A DNA stretch of 64,000 nt from Paremcibacter congregatus. Lineage in GTDB: Bacteria > Pseudomonadota > Alphaproteobacteria > Sphingomonadales > Emcibacteraceae. The DNA lies in assembly GCF_006385135.1 (NCBI RefSeq), contig NZ_CP041025.1:2511501-2575500 (forward strand), in the 5' to 3' direction. Shown here in pieces: positions 33,214 through 42,441 of this stretch; position 1 is the stretch's first letter, and each line of letters begins with the position of its first letter. Position numbers and translations under genes: made by a program. The notes under the pieces were generated by a model that saw only the letters and a program-made list of their open reading frames with translations, did no database searches and had not been told where the DNA came from.

Positions 33214-36015
33214 TCAATATCTTGCGGTCAATCGGGCATATAGATAACGCCCGTTAAACCCGTATGGCGTAAACCCGGAATAGGGGAATATGCGCGAAAA
33301 TGTTGTCACATCCGTAACAATATCACGCGTTGCTTCCGGATAAACATCAAACACATTATTCGCACCAACAGCCACAGAGATATTTTCTGTAAATTCGTAG
33401 CTGACATCAATATCCGTTACCCAGGCCGGAGCCAGAACCTCGTAGCGATCCGGATTGGAGCTGGGATCATGGGTTTCCCCATAACGGGTCGTGCGCGCCG
33501 TCAGACGCAGCTGTTCCCAGAACCAGGACGCGCTAAGATTAAGTTTGGTTTCCGGCGATCCTTTCTCAAACCGGCGAAATTCATTGAAATCAAACAGGTT
33601 ATCCTGTTCCACACCAATGTCCGCCAATTGTGAGGGTGGATTAACAACATCCGTTACTTTGCTGTTATTATAGTTAAATCCGGCATTCAGGGTCAGTTGC
33701 CCCCAATCCTCAAGATCCATTATATAATTCGCCACCAGATCGACCCCCTGGGTGCGGCTGTCAATCCCGTTGAGGAAGAACCGCGCCCGGTTGGCGCCGG
33801 TTCCCGCCAGAAGCGCCTCAACCCCGGCTCCCGACAAATTCGACGACAGAACAATCCGGTCATCAATCTTGATGTTATAGTAATCAACCGTGACACTTAG
33901 ACCATCAACCGGTTGCCAGATAAAACCGGCGCTGAAGTTAAGGGACTTTTCCGCATCCAGTCCGGGCGACCCCAAAGAGCGCGCCACATCGCTGGACGGT
34001 CTAAATGTACCTGTTTCCGTGGGGACGCCATCGACAAAAACCGTGGCAATGGAGGTGAAAAACTGCTGAGCGAGAGACGGCGCCCGGTAGCCCGTGGAAA
34101 CCGCGCCGCGAAACGCCAGTTCTTCTGTCAGCTCATAGCGGGTGGCGATTTTACCATTTACGGTGGAGCCAAAATCGGAGTAATCCTCAAAGCGCCCGGC
34201 AATGGCCACATTCAAACGTTCCGTCAGGTCCGCGTCAAATTCAATATAAGCGCCGATGCTGTGACGGCCGTCATCAACCTCGCTTTCCGGGGTAAATCCG
34301 GGAAAAACCTGACTGCCTGCCGCTCCGTCAAAATCACCCTTGATATAAGAAGCAACCTCACCTGCGCCAATTTTGTATTTCTCATTACGGTATTCGACGC
34401 CAAAAGCGACGTTGACCGGGTTTGCCAATCCAAATTCCAGCAGCTTGTTCATTTCTGCATTCAATGTCATCTGGCTGTTCTTGAGCGTTCCGGCTTTAAA
34501 TTCCGTTGGGCTGTTGGGGCCCAATGACGTATTCAAACTGTTGATAACGCCAAACGCGAATTTATTTTCACCATAAGTCGCGGAGAAATCGGCATCCCAT
34601 CCGGCAATCTCGCCGCGCACACCGCCTGAGAGAGACTTGTCATCAATATCAGACGTGATCAACGGCAAAAAACCATCCGGATAAATCTCCGGCACATTGC
34701 GGCTGTTCCCCGCCAAACGATTAAAGCCGCCGGATTCACCGGTACGTTTACCAATACTGCCGGAGAAATAAGTTTCAAAGGTGTCATTGATCGGCACACC
34801 GGCATTAAAGAAAACATTCACATCTTCCACCGCTGAATTGCCATAACGGGTATTATAGCGGTCATATGTCAGTTCGCGCGGGTCCAGCGCCCCATCTATC
34901 CGATCATAAATCTCTCGACTGTCATAATCGGAACGGTTGGTCGGATTGCGATCGCGATATTCAAAAGACAGATTGAAAAAACCCTCTTCCCCGATCGGCA
35001 GCCCAAGATTGCCGCGCAGGGTCAGGGTTTCCCCGTCGTTCCGCGTCCGGTCCTTACCGGTCTTGAAAACCAGGTTTCCATCATCACCAATGGTAACGCT
35101 TTCCAGTTGCGGCACACCGTCCATGGTGGTGACATGCTGACCATAGGTGGCCGACATGGTTACCCCTTCTGGTGCGTCATTAAGGACGATATTGATCACC
35201 CCGGCAATCGCATCAGACCCATACTGCGCCGCCGCGCCGTCCCGCAGCACTTCAATACGCTTGATGGCGTTGGCCGGGATCATATTCAGGTCAACAGATG
35301 TTGATCCCCGTCCGGCAGACCCATTCAGATTGAGCATGGCGCTGGAATGCCGCCGCTTGCCATTCACCAGAACCAGAGTATGGTCCGGGGCAAGTCCGCG
35401 CAATTGCGCCGGACGCACATGGTCAGTCCCATCATTAACGGCCGACTGAGGGAAGTTGAAGCTTGGCAACAGGTTCGCCAGCAGCTGATTGGTTTCCGTC
35501 AGACCCGTGGCGGCCAGGTCGGATGCATTCAACACATCCACCGGCACATTACTGTCGGCCACCGTACGGCCCTTGCGGCGGGTACCGATGGTCACGATTT
35601 CCTCAAGCGCCCCGTTGTTGGCGGCGTCATTTCCGGCACCACCCGTGGTCTGAGATGTTGTGGAATCCGCTGGAGTTTGGGTCTGGTTGAAAATGCGGAC
35701 ATTTTTGCCTGAAATTTCATAACCGTAAGACGTTCCGGCCAACAATTGTTTCAAGGCGTCTTCAACCGACATTGTGCCGCTGATTCCGCGGGTCGAGGCC
35801 TTGGCGATCTCTGGATCAACATATATGACCTGCAGATCGGTTTTTTCAGAAAACCGGATCAGCGCCTTGCCCAGACTGGTTGAGGCAATGTTAAAAGTAT
35901 AATCCTGCGCATAATCCTGCGCCAAAGCCGGCGCAGCTGCGGACAGCAAGACAAGAGAGCTGGCTCCGACAAGCAAGTGACGAGCTAAACATCTGGAAAG
36001 TGGTGTATTTTTCAT
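33214..36015 (-). CDS. TonB-dependent receptor with N-terminal STN domain (transducer type)
   Basis: The 933-aa outer-membrane receptor has a signal peptide (residues 1-32), an STN domain (about 40-110; FNIASTSLGKALIRFSEKTDLQVIYV), a TonB-box/plug region from about 140 (EIVTIGTRRKGRT) and a barrel. The plug carries DHTLVLVNGKRRH and YGSDAIAGVINIVL. The STN domain marks receptors that pass a ligand signal to a FecR-type protein. FecR and FecI genes lie just upstream on the same strand. It is clearly paralogous to the receptor at 58604-61543. The ligand is unknown. The gene order toward ggt suggests a peptide or glutathione-like compound as readily as a siderophore. Confidence 0.92.
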   Translation of the reverse strand: MKNTPLSRCLARHLLVGASSLVLLSAAAPALAQDYAQDYTFNIASTSLGKALIRFSEKTDLQVIYVDPEIAKASTRGISGTMSVEDALKQLLAGTSYGYEISGKNVRIFNQTQTPADSTTSQTTGGAGNDAANNGALEEIVTIGTRRKGRTVADSNVPVDVLNASDLAATGLTETNQLLANLLPSFNFPQSAVNDGTDHVRPAQLRGLAPDHTLVLVNGKRRHSSAMLNLNGSAGRGSTSVDLNMIPANAIKRIEVLRDGAAAQYGSDAIAGVINIVLNDAPEGVTMSATYGQHVTTMDGVPQLESVTIGDDGNLVFKTGKDRTRNDGETLTLRGNLGLPIGEEGFFNLSFEYRDRNPTNRSDYDSREIYDRIDGALDPRELTYDRYNTRYGNSAVEDVNVFFNAGVPINDTFETYFSGSIGKRTGESGGFNRLAGNSRNVPEIYPDGFLPLITSDIDDKSLSGGVRGEIAGWDADFSATYGENKFAFGVINSLNTSLGPNSPTEFKAGTLKNSQMTLNAEMNKLLEFGLANPVNVAFGVEYRNEKYKIGAGEVASYIKGDFDGAAGSQVFPGFTPESEVDDGRHSIGAYIEFDADLTERLNVAIAGRFEDYSDFGSTVNGKIATRYELTEELAFRGAVSTGYRAPSLAQQFFTSIATVFVDGVPTETGTFRPSSDVARSLGSPGLDAEKSLNFSAGFIWQPVDGLSVTVDYYNIKIDDRIVLSSNLSGAGVEALLAGTGANRARFFLNGIDSRTQGVDLVANYIMDLEDWGQLTLNAGFNYNNSKVTDVVNPPSQLADIGVEQDNLFDFNEFRRFEKGSPETKLNLSASWFWEQLRLTARTTRYGETHDPSSNPDRYEVLAPAWVTDIDVSYEFTENISVAVGANNVFDVYPEATRDIVTDVTTFSRIFPYSGFTPYGFNGRYLYARLTARY

Positions 36016-36142
36016 AGTTCCTCCTACAAATTTACGGGGATATATTGTGTGGCTTTTTCAAACGTCTTATGTTGACGCCTTATCCCTGTAACGAAACTGA
36101 CCTGAAAATCGGAACCGCAGAAAATATTTTACTGGTAAATTG

Positions 36143-37147
36143 TCAGGCGACGGCCTTTTTCCTCAGAAGAATTATTTCTTCTCCCCGGTGTTCGATCGTC
36201 ACCGGCAGGGCACTTGAAATCGCCGCAAGAATACCTTCTGTATCCCGGGCGTTGAAGATGCCGTACAGGCTCAATTCCTTCAGGCTCTCATCGGCTATAG
36301 AAATCGGTGTATTGGTGTATCGGCCTATCTCTTCAACGACATCCTGCAACTTGTCCCCATTGAAAATCAGTTTCCCTTCCTGCCAGGCCACCGCTTCCGC
36401 CGGTTCTGCAACCGTTTTCAATGCAATTTTTTCACTCTTCCCCGGATGGGCGCCCCCGTAGGATATTTCCTCCCCGGCGCGGGCGATCAAAACATTCGGA
36501 TTCTCGCCATTTTCATCATAACGGGTGACCTTCACAACCCCCTCTAACACCACCACGTGAACAAAGTCATTTCTGATGTCAACATTAAATTCGGTTCCGA
36601 TGGCCTGAACCTCGCCATTGCGCGCCTTAACGACAAAGGGGCGATGCTTGTCATGGGCCACAGAAAATAACGCCTCGCCTTCGTTGAGGGTAATATCGCG
36701 ACGCAACGTCGACATCGCCACCTTCATATCTGAACGGGCGTTCAACAGGACCCGCGATCCATCTTCCAGATTAACCCGGTCAATCTGTGAAATGGCGGTT
36801 TGATATGCCGTATGCGGCGATGGCGCCGGCGCGTCCGTCGGACGGACAAAAAAGAATATCATCAGGCATGCCGCAAGCGCGGCCAATACCTTGCTATATT
36901 TCATCGAACCCGCTTCGACCTCTGCCAACCCGGGCGGCATGGGGGGTATAACGTCTTTCGCCATATCCCACTTTTTTTCAAGCGTCTTATACCGTTCATA
37001 AAGTCCTGGATTTTCAAGACGCCACGCTGCGAATTCAGCTTTATCTTCTGCTGTCACTTCCCCGGAATTCATTAGCGTGAACCACATATGAACCTCATCC
37101 GGACGCACCGGACGGTCAGAGGATTTCTGTGTCGTAAACCAGTTCAT
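36143..37147 (-). CDS. FecR-family anti-sigma/signal transducer
   Basis: The 334-aa protein has a cytoplasmic FecR N-terminal part (VHMWFTLMNSGEVTAEDKAEFAAW), one membrane helix near residues 86-102 (VLAALAACLMIFFFV), a periplasmic FecR domain (VLLNARSDMKVAM...GEALFSVAHDKHRPFVV...GTEFNVDI), and a C-terminal short STN-like segment that meets the receptor. It holds the ECF sigma factor inactive until the receptor is occupied. Its ATG overlaps the stop codon of the sigma gene by 4 nt, so the two are made in fixed proportion. The receptor gene follows 127 bp downstream. Confidence 0.92.
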   Translation of the reverse strand: MNWFTTQKSSDRPVRPDEVHMWFTLMNSGEVTAEDKAEFAAWRLENPGLYERYKTLEKKWDMAKDVIPPMPPGLAEVEAGSMKYSKVLAALAACLMIFFFVRPTDAPAPSPHTAYQTAISQIDRVNLEDGSRVLLNARSDMKVAMSTLRRDITLNEGEALFSVAHDKHRPFVVKARNGEVQAIGTEFNVDIRNDFVHVVVLEGVVKVTRYDENGENPNVLIARAGEEISYGGAHPGKSEKIALKTVAEPAEAVAWQEGKLIFNGDKLQDVVEEIGRYTNTPISIADESLKELSLYGIFNARDTEGILAAISSALPVTIEHRGEEIILLRKKAVA

Positions 37148-37731
37148 TTGCCATCCCCCCGCATTTGATCCTTTGGTTTTAATTTCAGCTCCAGATGAGC
37201 CAGAGAGTTCGTCATGTGTTTATGAACCATTCGTGTAGAAATACCGAGTTTCTCGGCAATCTGTGAGACTTTAAGGTTTTCATAACGCCGAAGATAAAAA
37301 ACCTGACGGGGCCGCAAAGGCAATTCCTCAAAGGCCCGCAGGAAATCTTCATGCGTTTGTTTATAATCGAGACATTCCTCAGGAGATGCTTCCGTGCCTT
37401 CGCAGGCCTCAACATCAAGATCCACCGAGCCGTCAATAACCTTAAGATTATCCCGGCGCTGCTTGTCGATAACCAGATTATGCGCCACCCGGTACAGATA
37501 TGCCTGGGGATATTCCAGTTCTTCAGGTCGATCGAGACGCATAATCCGTAAAAATGTTTCCTGTGTGATTTCAGCGGCAACATCCTGACATTTCACTTTG
37601 GCATAGATGAAGCGGTGCAATCCTTTCTGATACTCCTCTACCACCCGGGACATAAACGCGCCCCGGCCGGCGTTCTGTTTGCGAACGAGGCTTTTTTCCT
37701 GTTTTATAACCGGGGTGGCATCCGATCTCAT
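37144..37731 (-). CDS. FecI-type ECF sigma factor
   Basis: The 195-aa factor has sigma region 2 (about residues 35-100; EITQETFLRIMRLDRPEELEYPQAYLYRVAHNLVIDKQRR) and region 4 (about 130-185; LPLRPRQVFYLRRYENLKVSQIAEKLGISTRMVHKHM). It would direct transcription of the adjacent receptor operon when released by the FecR protein. The ATG at 37731 follows GGGAGGA with good spacing, so the 26 polar residues before the first conserved part are real. An internal ATG at 37653 is less likely. Confidence 0.92.
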   Translation of the reverse strand: MRSDATPVIKQEKSLVRKQNAGRGAFMSRVVEEYQKGLHRFIYAKVKCQDVAAEITQETFLRIMRLDRPEELEYPQAYLYRVAHNLVIDKQRRDNLKVIDGSVDLDVEACEGTEASPEECLDYKQTHEDFLRAFEELPLRPRQVFYLRRYENLKVSQIAEKLGISTRMVHKHMTNSLAHLELKLKPKDQMRGDGK

Positions 37732-37918
37732 GCAGTCCTCCCTCTTACTATTTTTTCCAGCCCTTGCCCCTCAAACAGTCAGGAATATCAATCACTATAA
37801 CGAACGACGTTCAAAAACCGGAACATAAAAACCTAATTTTTATACAACGCCTGTATATTTCAAAACTTCGCCCTGGCGCAATTGATATTGTGAGGGACAT
37901 AAATCCTGGGCCGCCCAT

Positions 37919-37950
37919 AAAAAACCAGCCCCTGATAACGAGGGCTGGTT
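37919..37950 (-). terminator. rho-independent terminator of the porin gene
   Basis: AACCAGCCC (37923-37931) and GGGCTGGTT (37942-37950) form a 9-bp stem with a 10-nt loop. On the minus strand it runs into a T-rich tract. The rest of the 268-bp gap up to the sigma gene shows no further gene. Confidence 0.85.
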
Positions 37951-37999
37951 CAGTTTCACCTGGAATATTTTGGGGACTTGGGCCAGGCGTAGTGCAGGA

Positions 38000-39319
38000 T
38001 CAGAAAGCGTATTTCGCAGAAAACTGCAACCGATGCATATCGCCGTCAAGACCGCTCTCAATGCTTCGTTTGGCGTACATATATTCCCCCCCAAACGTGA
38101 TTTTCGGGATCGGTGAGTATAACAGGTTGGCGTGTACACTGTAGACATCCTTGGTCACGCCGGTGCCGGTAAGAGCAACATCATTATCCGCCTTGAAGGC
38201 CGACAGGGTCAGGTTGGACCGGAATTCTGTGTTCCAGAAATGGCGATAGGAAACAAACCCGGCATAGGAGCCTATGGCCTCCAGCTCTCCGTCGGCATTC
38301 ACCACCGCGCCATTCGCTGTATTGATCGCGAGATACCGCCCCAGTCCCTTGCCGCCCGTGGCCATGAAACGGAAGTCATCTTTGGCGCCAACCTTCAGTT
38401 TCCCGGACAAACTAACCCCCCAGCCAAGTGTGCTGTCGTTAATCACCCCGTTATTGAATTTCAGGCTGCGCATGATCCCGGCAACACCAATGTGTCCCCA
38501 ATCGGCTTTGGAATTATATCTGACCACAAAATCAGGCAGGGCCCCGTCATCTGTGACAATCCGTCCTCCGCCCCCATAGGGCGTAACCGTGGTTTCCGGA
38601 TTTTCAATGGATATCTGCAAGCCACCGGACGTATATCTGAACTGGGTCTGGCGAACGAACGTCGTACCTTCCGCCGGCCCAATAAAGTCCAGATTCTCGG
38701 CCAGCGCCCCTACGTCCTGAAATGTGGACCAGGTCTGTCCGGCCAGGAAATTGTCATATTTCACAAAAGCATGACGCACCCGTGGGTTATAGCTGTTGGT
38801 CACCCGTTCATTCCCCCCCGGCCCGGTGAGGAAATCCATTTCGATAAAGGTGGTCAGATCATGACCATTGACGTTGGTGTTGGTCTTGATGTTGAAACGG
38901 GTTTCTTTCGCCCCAAGGTCACTGTCGAAACCGCTTTCCCCGGGTCCTGAGCCAACCGGGATCAAACCGGGAATATAAAAGTCCCGTCCCAGATTTTGCG
39001 GCCCGAGTTCCCCGCGGGAATATTTGGATGCTGTGAAATCGGCTTTGATGTATCCTCCCAAAGTAACCTTCGTATCGCCAACCCGCATTTCCAGACTGTT
39101 CTTTTCTGCTTTTTCCGCGACCTCTTTTGTCTCTGCCACCGTCGCGCCCTGCTTGTTCAATTCCCCCTTCAGTTCCATCAACATGGATTCCAGTTTGTTG
39201 ATTTTAGCTTCCAGTTCCTGATTGGTCGCTGCGACAGCGCCCAATGGAGAAAATATATTAATGGCGGCCCCAGCAAGAAGAATATTCCGATATAAAATTC
39301 GTTTTTTGTTCATTTCCAT
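38000..39319 (-). CDS. DcaP-like trimeric porin
   Basis: The 439-aa outer-membrane protein has a signal peptide (residues 1-31), then a coiled-coil (about 32-75; NQELEAKINKLESMLMELKGEL and further heptads) and a beta-barrel starting VTLGGYIKADFTASKY and ending in a terminal Phe (LQFSAKYAF). This is the DcaP arrangement, in which the coiled coil helps the trimer stand in the periplasm. DcaP porins pass small acids and other organic anions, so a link to the acetate genes across the gap is plausible but not shown. ATG at 39319 or 39313 can be used. It is divergent from acs. Confidence 0.85.
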   Translation of the reverse strand: MEMNKKRILYRNILLAGAAINIFSPLGAVAATNQELEAKINKLESMLMELKGELNKQGATVAETKEVAEKAEKNSLEMRVGDTKVTLGGYIKADFTASKYSRGELGPQNLGRDFYIPGLIPVGSGPGESGFDSDLGAKETRFNIKTNTNVNGHDLTTFIEMDFLTGPGGNERVTNSYNPRVRHAFVKYDNFLAGQTWSTFQDVGALAENLDFIGPAEGTTFVRQTQFRYTSGGLQISIENPETTVTPYGGGGRIVTDDGALPDFVVRYNSKADWGHIGVAGIMRSLKFNNGVINDSTLGWGVSLSGKLKVGAKDDFRFMATGGKGLGRYLAINTANGAVVNADGELEAIGSYAGFVSYRHFWNTEFRSNLTLSAFKADNDVALTGTGVTKDVYSVHANLLYSPIPKITFGGEYMYAKRSIESGLDGDMHRLQFSAKYAF

Positions 39320-39461
39320 TACGTTACGCTCCCTAAGCTTTTTGAATATCCAGAATTATTCAGCAATTAGGAGCTCCGCGATATGCGGCTTTGGTCGTAC
39401 AATATTGCTAATTTAGAGACAACTTATTGATTTTTATGCTTTTTCAAAAGACAATATACGA

Positions 39462-39485
39462 CTAATGTCTAATATGAATCATTAG
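39462..39485. promoter_or_regulatory. inverted repeat upstream of acs
   Basis: CTAATG (39462-39467) and CATTAG (39480-39485) are exact inverted copies 12 bp apart, about 110 bp upstream of the acs start in the 274-bp divergent region between the porin and acs. It may be a regulator site. No clear -35/-10 pair for acs could be fixed. Confidence 0.3.
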
Positions 39486-39593
39486 GTAAAACAGAGAAAA
39501 TAGGCGATATTAAAAGCCCAGATTCTTAAAGAAATTCCTGTTCCAGATACTATTTACAGGCGAATTTCTAATACAATTCGAGGAGAGACTAAG

Positions 39594-41534
39594 ATGGACG
39601 TAAAAACCTACCCTGTTCCGGAATCCTATGCGGCGGCAGCCCATATTGACGAGGAAAAATACAATGATCTCTATGCCCAGTCATTGGCCGATCCTGAAGA
39701 ATTCTGGGGCGCCGTTGGACACCGCCTCGACTGGATGACCCCTTATACCTCTGTCAAGGATGTCTCTTTCGCCAAAGAAGATTTGCATATCAATTGGTAT
39801 AAAGACGGCACCCTGAACGCCAGTGTCAACTGTATTGACCGGCATTTACCTGACCGGGCGGATCAAACGGCCATCATCTTCGAAGGCGACGAGCCTTCTT
39901 CCTCACTTCATATTACATATCAGACCCTGTACGAAAAAGTCTGTCGTTTCGCCAATATCCTGCGCGCCCGCGGCGTGAAAAAAGGCGACCGGGTAACGAT
40001 CTACATGCCAATGATCCAGCAAGCTGTCTATGCCATGCTGGCCTGCGCCCGCATCGGCGCCGTCCATTCCGTGGTCTTCGGCGGCTTCTCCCCCGACGCA
40101 CTCGCCGGCCGTATCAAGGACTGCGACAGTCATGTAGTCATCACCGCCGACCAGGGCATCCGCGGCGGCCGTGCCGTGCCGTTAAAAGCCAATGTGGATG
40201 AAGCTCTCAACCATGAAGGCACCGACGTGGATACGGTTATCGTTGTCCGCCATTCCGGCGCCCGGGTTCAGATGCAGGAAGGCCGGGATATCTGGTATCA
40301 GGATGAGGCGGAAAAATACCCCGCCGAATGTGAACCAGAAGAAATGAATGCCGAAGATCCCCTGTTTATCCTCTACACCTCTGGTTCTACCGGCACCCCA
40401 AAAGGGGTTCTCCATACTACGGGAGGGTATCTCGTGTATGCGTCTCTCACCCATGAACTGGTGTTTGATTATAAGGACGGTGAGGTTTATTGGTGCACCG
40501 CCGATGTTGGCTGGGTCACCGGCCACAGTTATATCGTTTACGGGCCTCTGGCCAACGGTGCAACGACCCTGGTGTTCGAAGGCGTGCCCACTTATCCCGA
40601 CGCCTCCCGTTTCTGGCAGGTTTGTGACAAGCACCAAGTCAATATTTTCTATACCGCGCCGACAGCCCTGCGCGCCCTGATGGGTTCCGGAGACGACTAT
40701 GTCACGGCTTGCGACCTCAGTTCCCTGCGGATCCTCGGCACGGTAGGGGAACCGATCAACCCGGAAGCCTGGAACTGGTATCACAGGGTTGTGGGCAAGG
40801 AAACCTGCCCGATCGTCGACACCTGGTGGCAAACCGAAACAGGCGGCATGATGATCACGCCCCTGCCGGGGGCAACGGCTCTCAAACCAGGCTCAGCAAC
40901 AAAACCTTTCTTTGGTATCCAGCCGCAACTGGTGGACAGCGAGGGCGTCGTGCTTGAAGGCCCGGCAGAGGGCAATCTGGTCATTGCCGACAGCTGGCCC
41001 GGGCAGATGCGCACGGTTTACGGCGACCATGACCGTTTTATCATGACCTACTTTTCCACCTATGACGGCAAGTATTTCACCGGAGACGGCTGCCGCCGCG
41101 ATGAAGACGGCTATTACTGGATCACCGGACGGGTGGATGACGTGATCAATGTGTCCGGACATCGTATGGGCACCGCAGAAGTGGAAAGCGCGCTCGTAGC
41201 CCATGAACTGGTGGCCGAAGCCGCCGTGGTCGGCTATCCCCACGACATCAAGGGACAGGGCATCTACGCCTATGTCACCCTGATGGCAGAAATCGAAGGG
41301 TCCGATGACCTGCGGGCGGACCTGAAGAAATGGATCCGCCATGAAATTGGTCCTATCGCCCAACCGGACAAAATCCAGTTTGCCCAGGGCCTGCCCAAAA
41401 CACGCTCGGGCAAGATCATGCGGCGTATCCTGCGCAAGGTAGCGGCCAATGAACATGACAGTCTGGGGGATATATCGACCCTTGCCGACCCGTCCGTGGT
41501 CAAAGATATTATACAAAACAGACGGAACCGGTAA
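39594..41534 (+). CDS. acs: acetyl-CoA synthetase (AMP-forming)
   Basis: The 646-aa enzyme activates acetate to acetyl-CoA through acetyl-AMP. The phosphate-binding loop [11 protein letters not shown] is at about residues 260-270. WWQTETGG and the hinge [23 protein letters not shown] follow. The C-terminal [10 protein letters not shown] carries the Lys that is acetylated in the family to switch the enzyme off. AGGAG lies about 9 nt before the ATG. The adjacent CrbR/CrbS-type pair is known in other bacteria to control acs, and the ActP-type symporter is close by. A strong hairpin follows the gene. Confidence 0.96.
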   Translation: MDVKTYPVPESYAAAAHIDEEKYNDLYAQSLADPEEFWGAVGHRLDWMTPYTSVKDVSFAKEDLHINWYKDGTLNASVNCIDRHLPDRADQTAIIFEGDEPSSSLHITYQTLYEKVCRFANILRARGVKKGDRVTIYMPMIQQAVYAMLACARIGAVHSVVFGGFSPDALAGRIKDCDSHVVITADQGIRGGRAVPLKANVDEALNHEGTDVDTVIVVRHSGARVQMQEGRDIWYQDEAEKYPAECEPEEMNAEDPLFILYTSGSTGTPKGVLHTTGGYLVYASLTHELVFDYKDGEVYWCTADVGWVTGHSYIVYGPLANGATTLVFEGVPTYPDASRFWQVCDKHQVNIFYTAPTALRALMGSGDDYVTACDLSSLRILGTVGEPINPEAWNWYHRVVGKETCPIVDTWWQTETGGMMITPLPGATALKPGSATKPFFGIQPQLVDSEGVVLEGPAEGNLVIADSWPGQMRTVYGDHDRFIMTYFSTYDGKYFTGDGCRRDEDGYYWITGRVDDVINVSGHRMGTAEVESALVAHELVAEAAVVGYPHDIKGQGIYAYVTLMAEIEGSDDLRADLKKWIRHEIGPIAQPDKIQFAQGLPKTRSGKIMRRILRKVAANEHDSLGDISTLADPSVVKDIIQNRRNR

Positions 41535-41561
41535 CGCCCCGACACGGCATATAAAACCACA

Positions 41562-41588
41562 CCGGGCCGCCCCAAAGCGGCGGTCCGG
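41562..41588 (+). terminator. GC-rich hairpin after acs
   Basis: CCGGGCCGCC (41562-41571) pairs with GGCGGTCCGG (41579-41588), ten base pairs including one G-U, with a 7-nt loop. No T-tract follows, so it may need Rho or only protect the 3' end. Confidence 0.5.
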
Positions 41589-41778
41589 AATACAACAATT
41601 CAATAATCAATATCTATGGAAGATAGTTACACATTTTTTCATCAGGGAGAGCAATAGCAAGGCTTACAAGACAAGAGACAAGCCTGAAAACCAAGTCATA
41701 AATTTACTGGCAAGAACGACCATGAAATGGCATAATATTAGCCGGTTCTTTTATGCAGAAGGGGAGTAAAATATCACA

Positions 41779-42441
41779 GTGACTGTTAGACGTGTCTTAA
41801 TCGCAGATGACCACCCTTTGTTCCGGGCAGCTCTGAGGCAAGCCGTAACCAAGCTTGATAAAAACATAGAAATCATTGAAGTCAGCAACCTGGAACAGGC
41901 GCAGGCGACCCTTGCCGCTATTTCGGACATCAAGCTTGTCCTTCTCGACCTGCATATGTCCGACAGCCACGGGTTTTCCGGCCTGATCATGATCCGGCAG
42001 GAATATCCCGCCTTACCGGTGATCGTTGTATCCGCCAGTGAAGACCTGAACGTGATGCAGAAAGCCATGGGGCACGGGGCGTCCGGCTTTATTCCTAAAT
42101 CAACGGATCTCGCCGTGATCGGAGCGGCAATCAACAGTGTATTTGACGGCGATGTGTGGCTGCCAGAAGGCGCCGCAGAAAAATTTGCCATTCAAAGTGA
42201 ACAGGATCGTGAAACAGCCCGCCGCCTTGCCAGCCTCACTCCGGCACAATTCAAGGTATTGATGGGATTGATCCAGGGATTACTGAACAAACAGATCGCC
42301 TATAATATGGATATATCGGAAGCCACCGTAAAGGCCCATGTCACCGCCATATTTCGCAAGCTGAATGTCAATACCCGCACCCAGGCCGTAATCTTCGCCC
42401 AGTCTCTGGAAGTGGGAAGTGAACCTCTGGAACTTTCCTAA
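41779..42441 (+). CDS. crbR: LuxR/NarL-family response regulator, CrbR type
   Basis: The 220-aa regulator has a receiver domain with phospho-acceptor Asp at about residue 57 (LVLLDLHMSD) and a C-terminal LuxR helix-turn-helix (LTPAQFKVLMGLIQGLLNKQIAYNMDISEATVKAH, about 156-190). The start is the GTG at 41779, with AAGGGGAG upstream at a rather long spacing. It lies between acs and the symporter-type histidine kinase, the same arrangement of partners as CrbR/CrbS, the acetate-responsive pair that activates acs. Its stop codon overlaps that of the convergent kinase gene. Confidence 0.88.
   Translation: MTVRRVLIADDHPLFRAALRQAVTKLDKNIEIIEVSNLEQAQATLAAISDIKLVLLDLHMSDSHGFSGLIMIRQEYPALPVIVVSASEDLNVMQKAMGHGASGFIPKSTDLAVIGAAINSVFDGDVWLPEGAAEKFAIQSEQDRETARRLASLTPAQFKVLMGLIQGLLNKQIAYNMDISEATVKAHVTAIFRKLNVNTRTQAVIFAQSLEVGSEPLELS

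Noticed and set aside
33214-37731. Iron-citrate uptake (FecA/FecI/FecR) as a firm assignment
   Set aside because: The signalling architecture matches but there is no Fur-box-like site or iron ABC transporter, so only the general type is stated.
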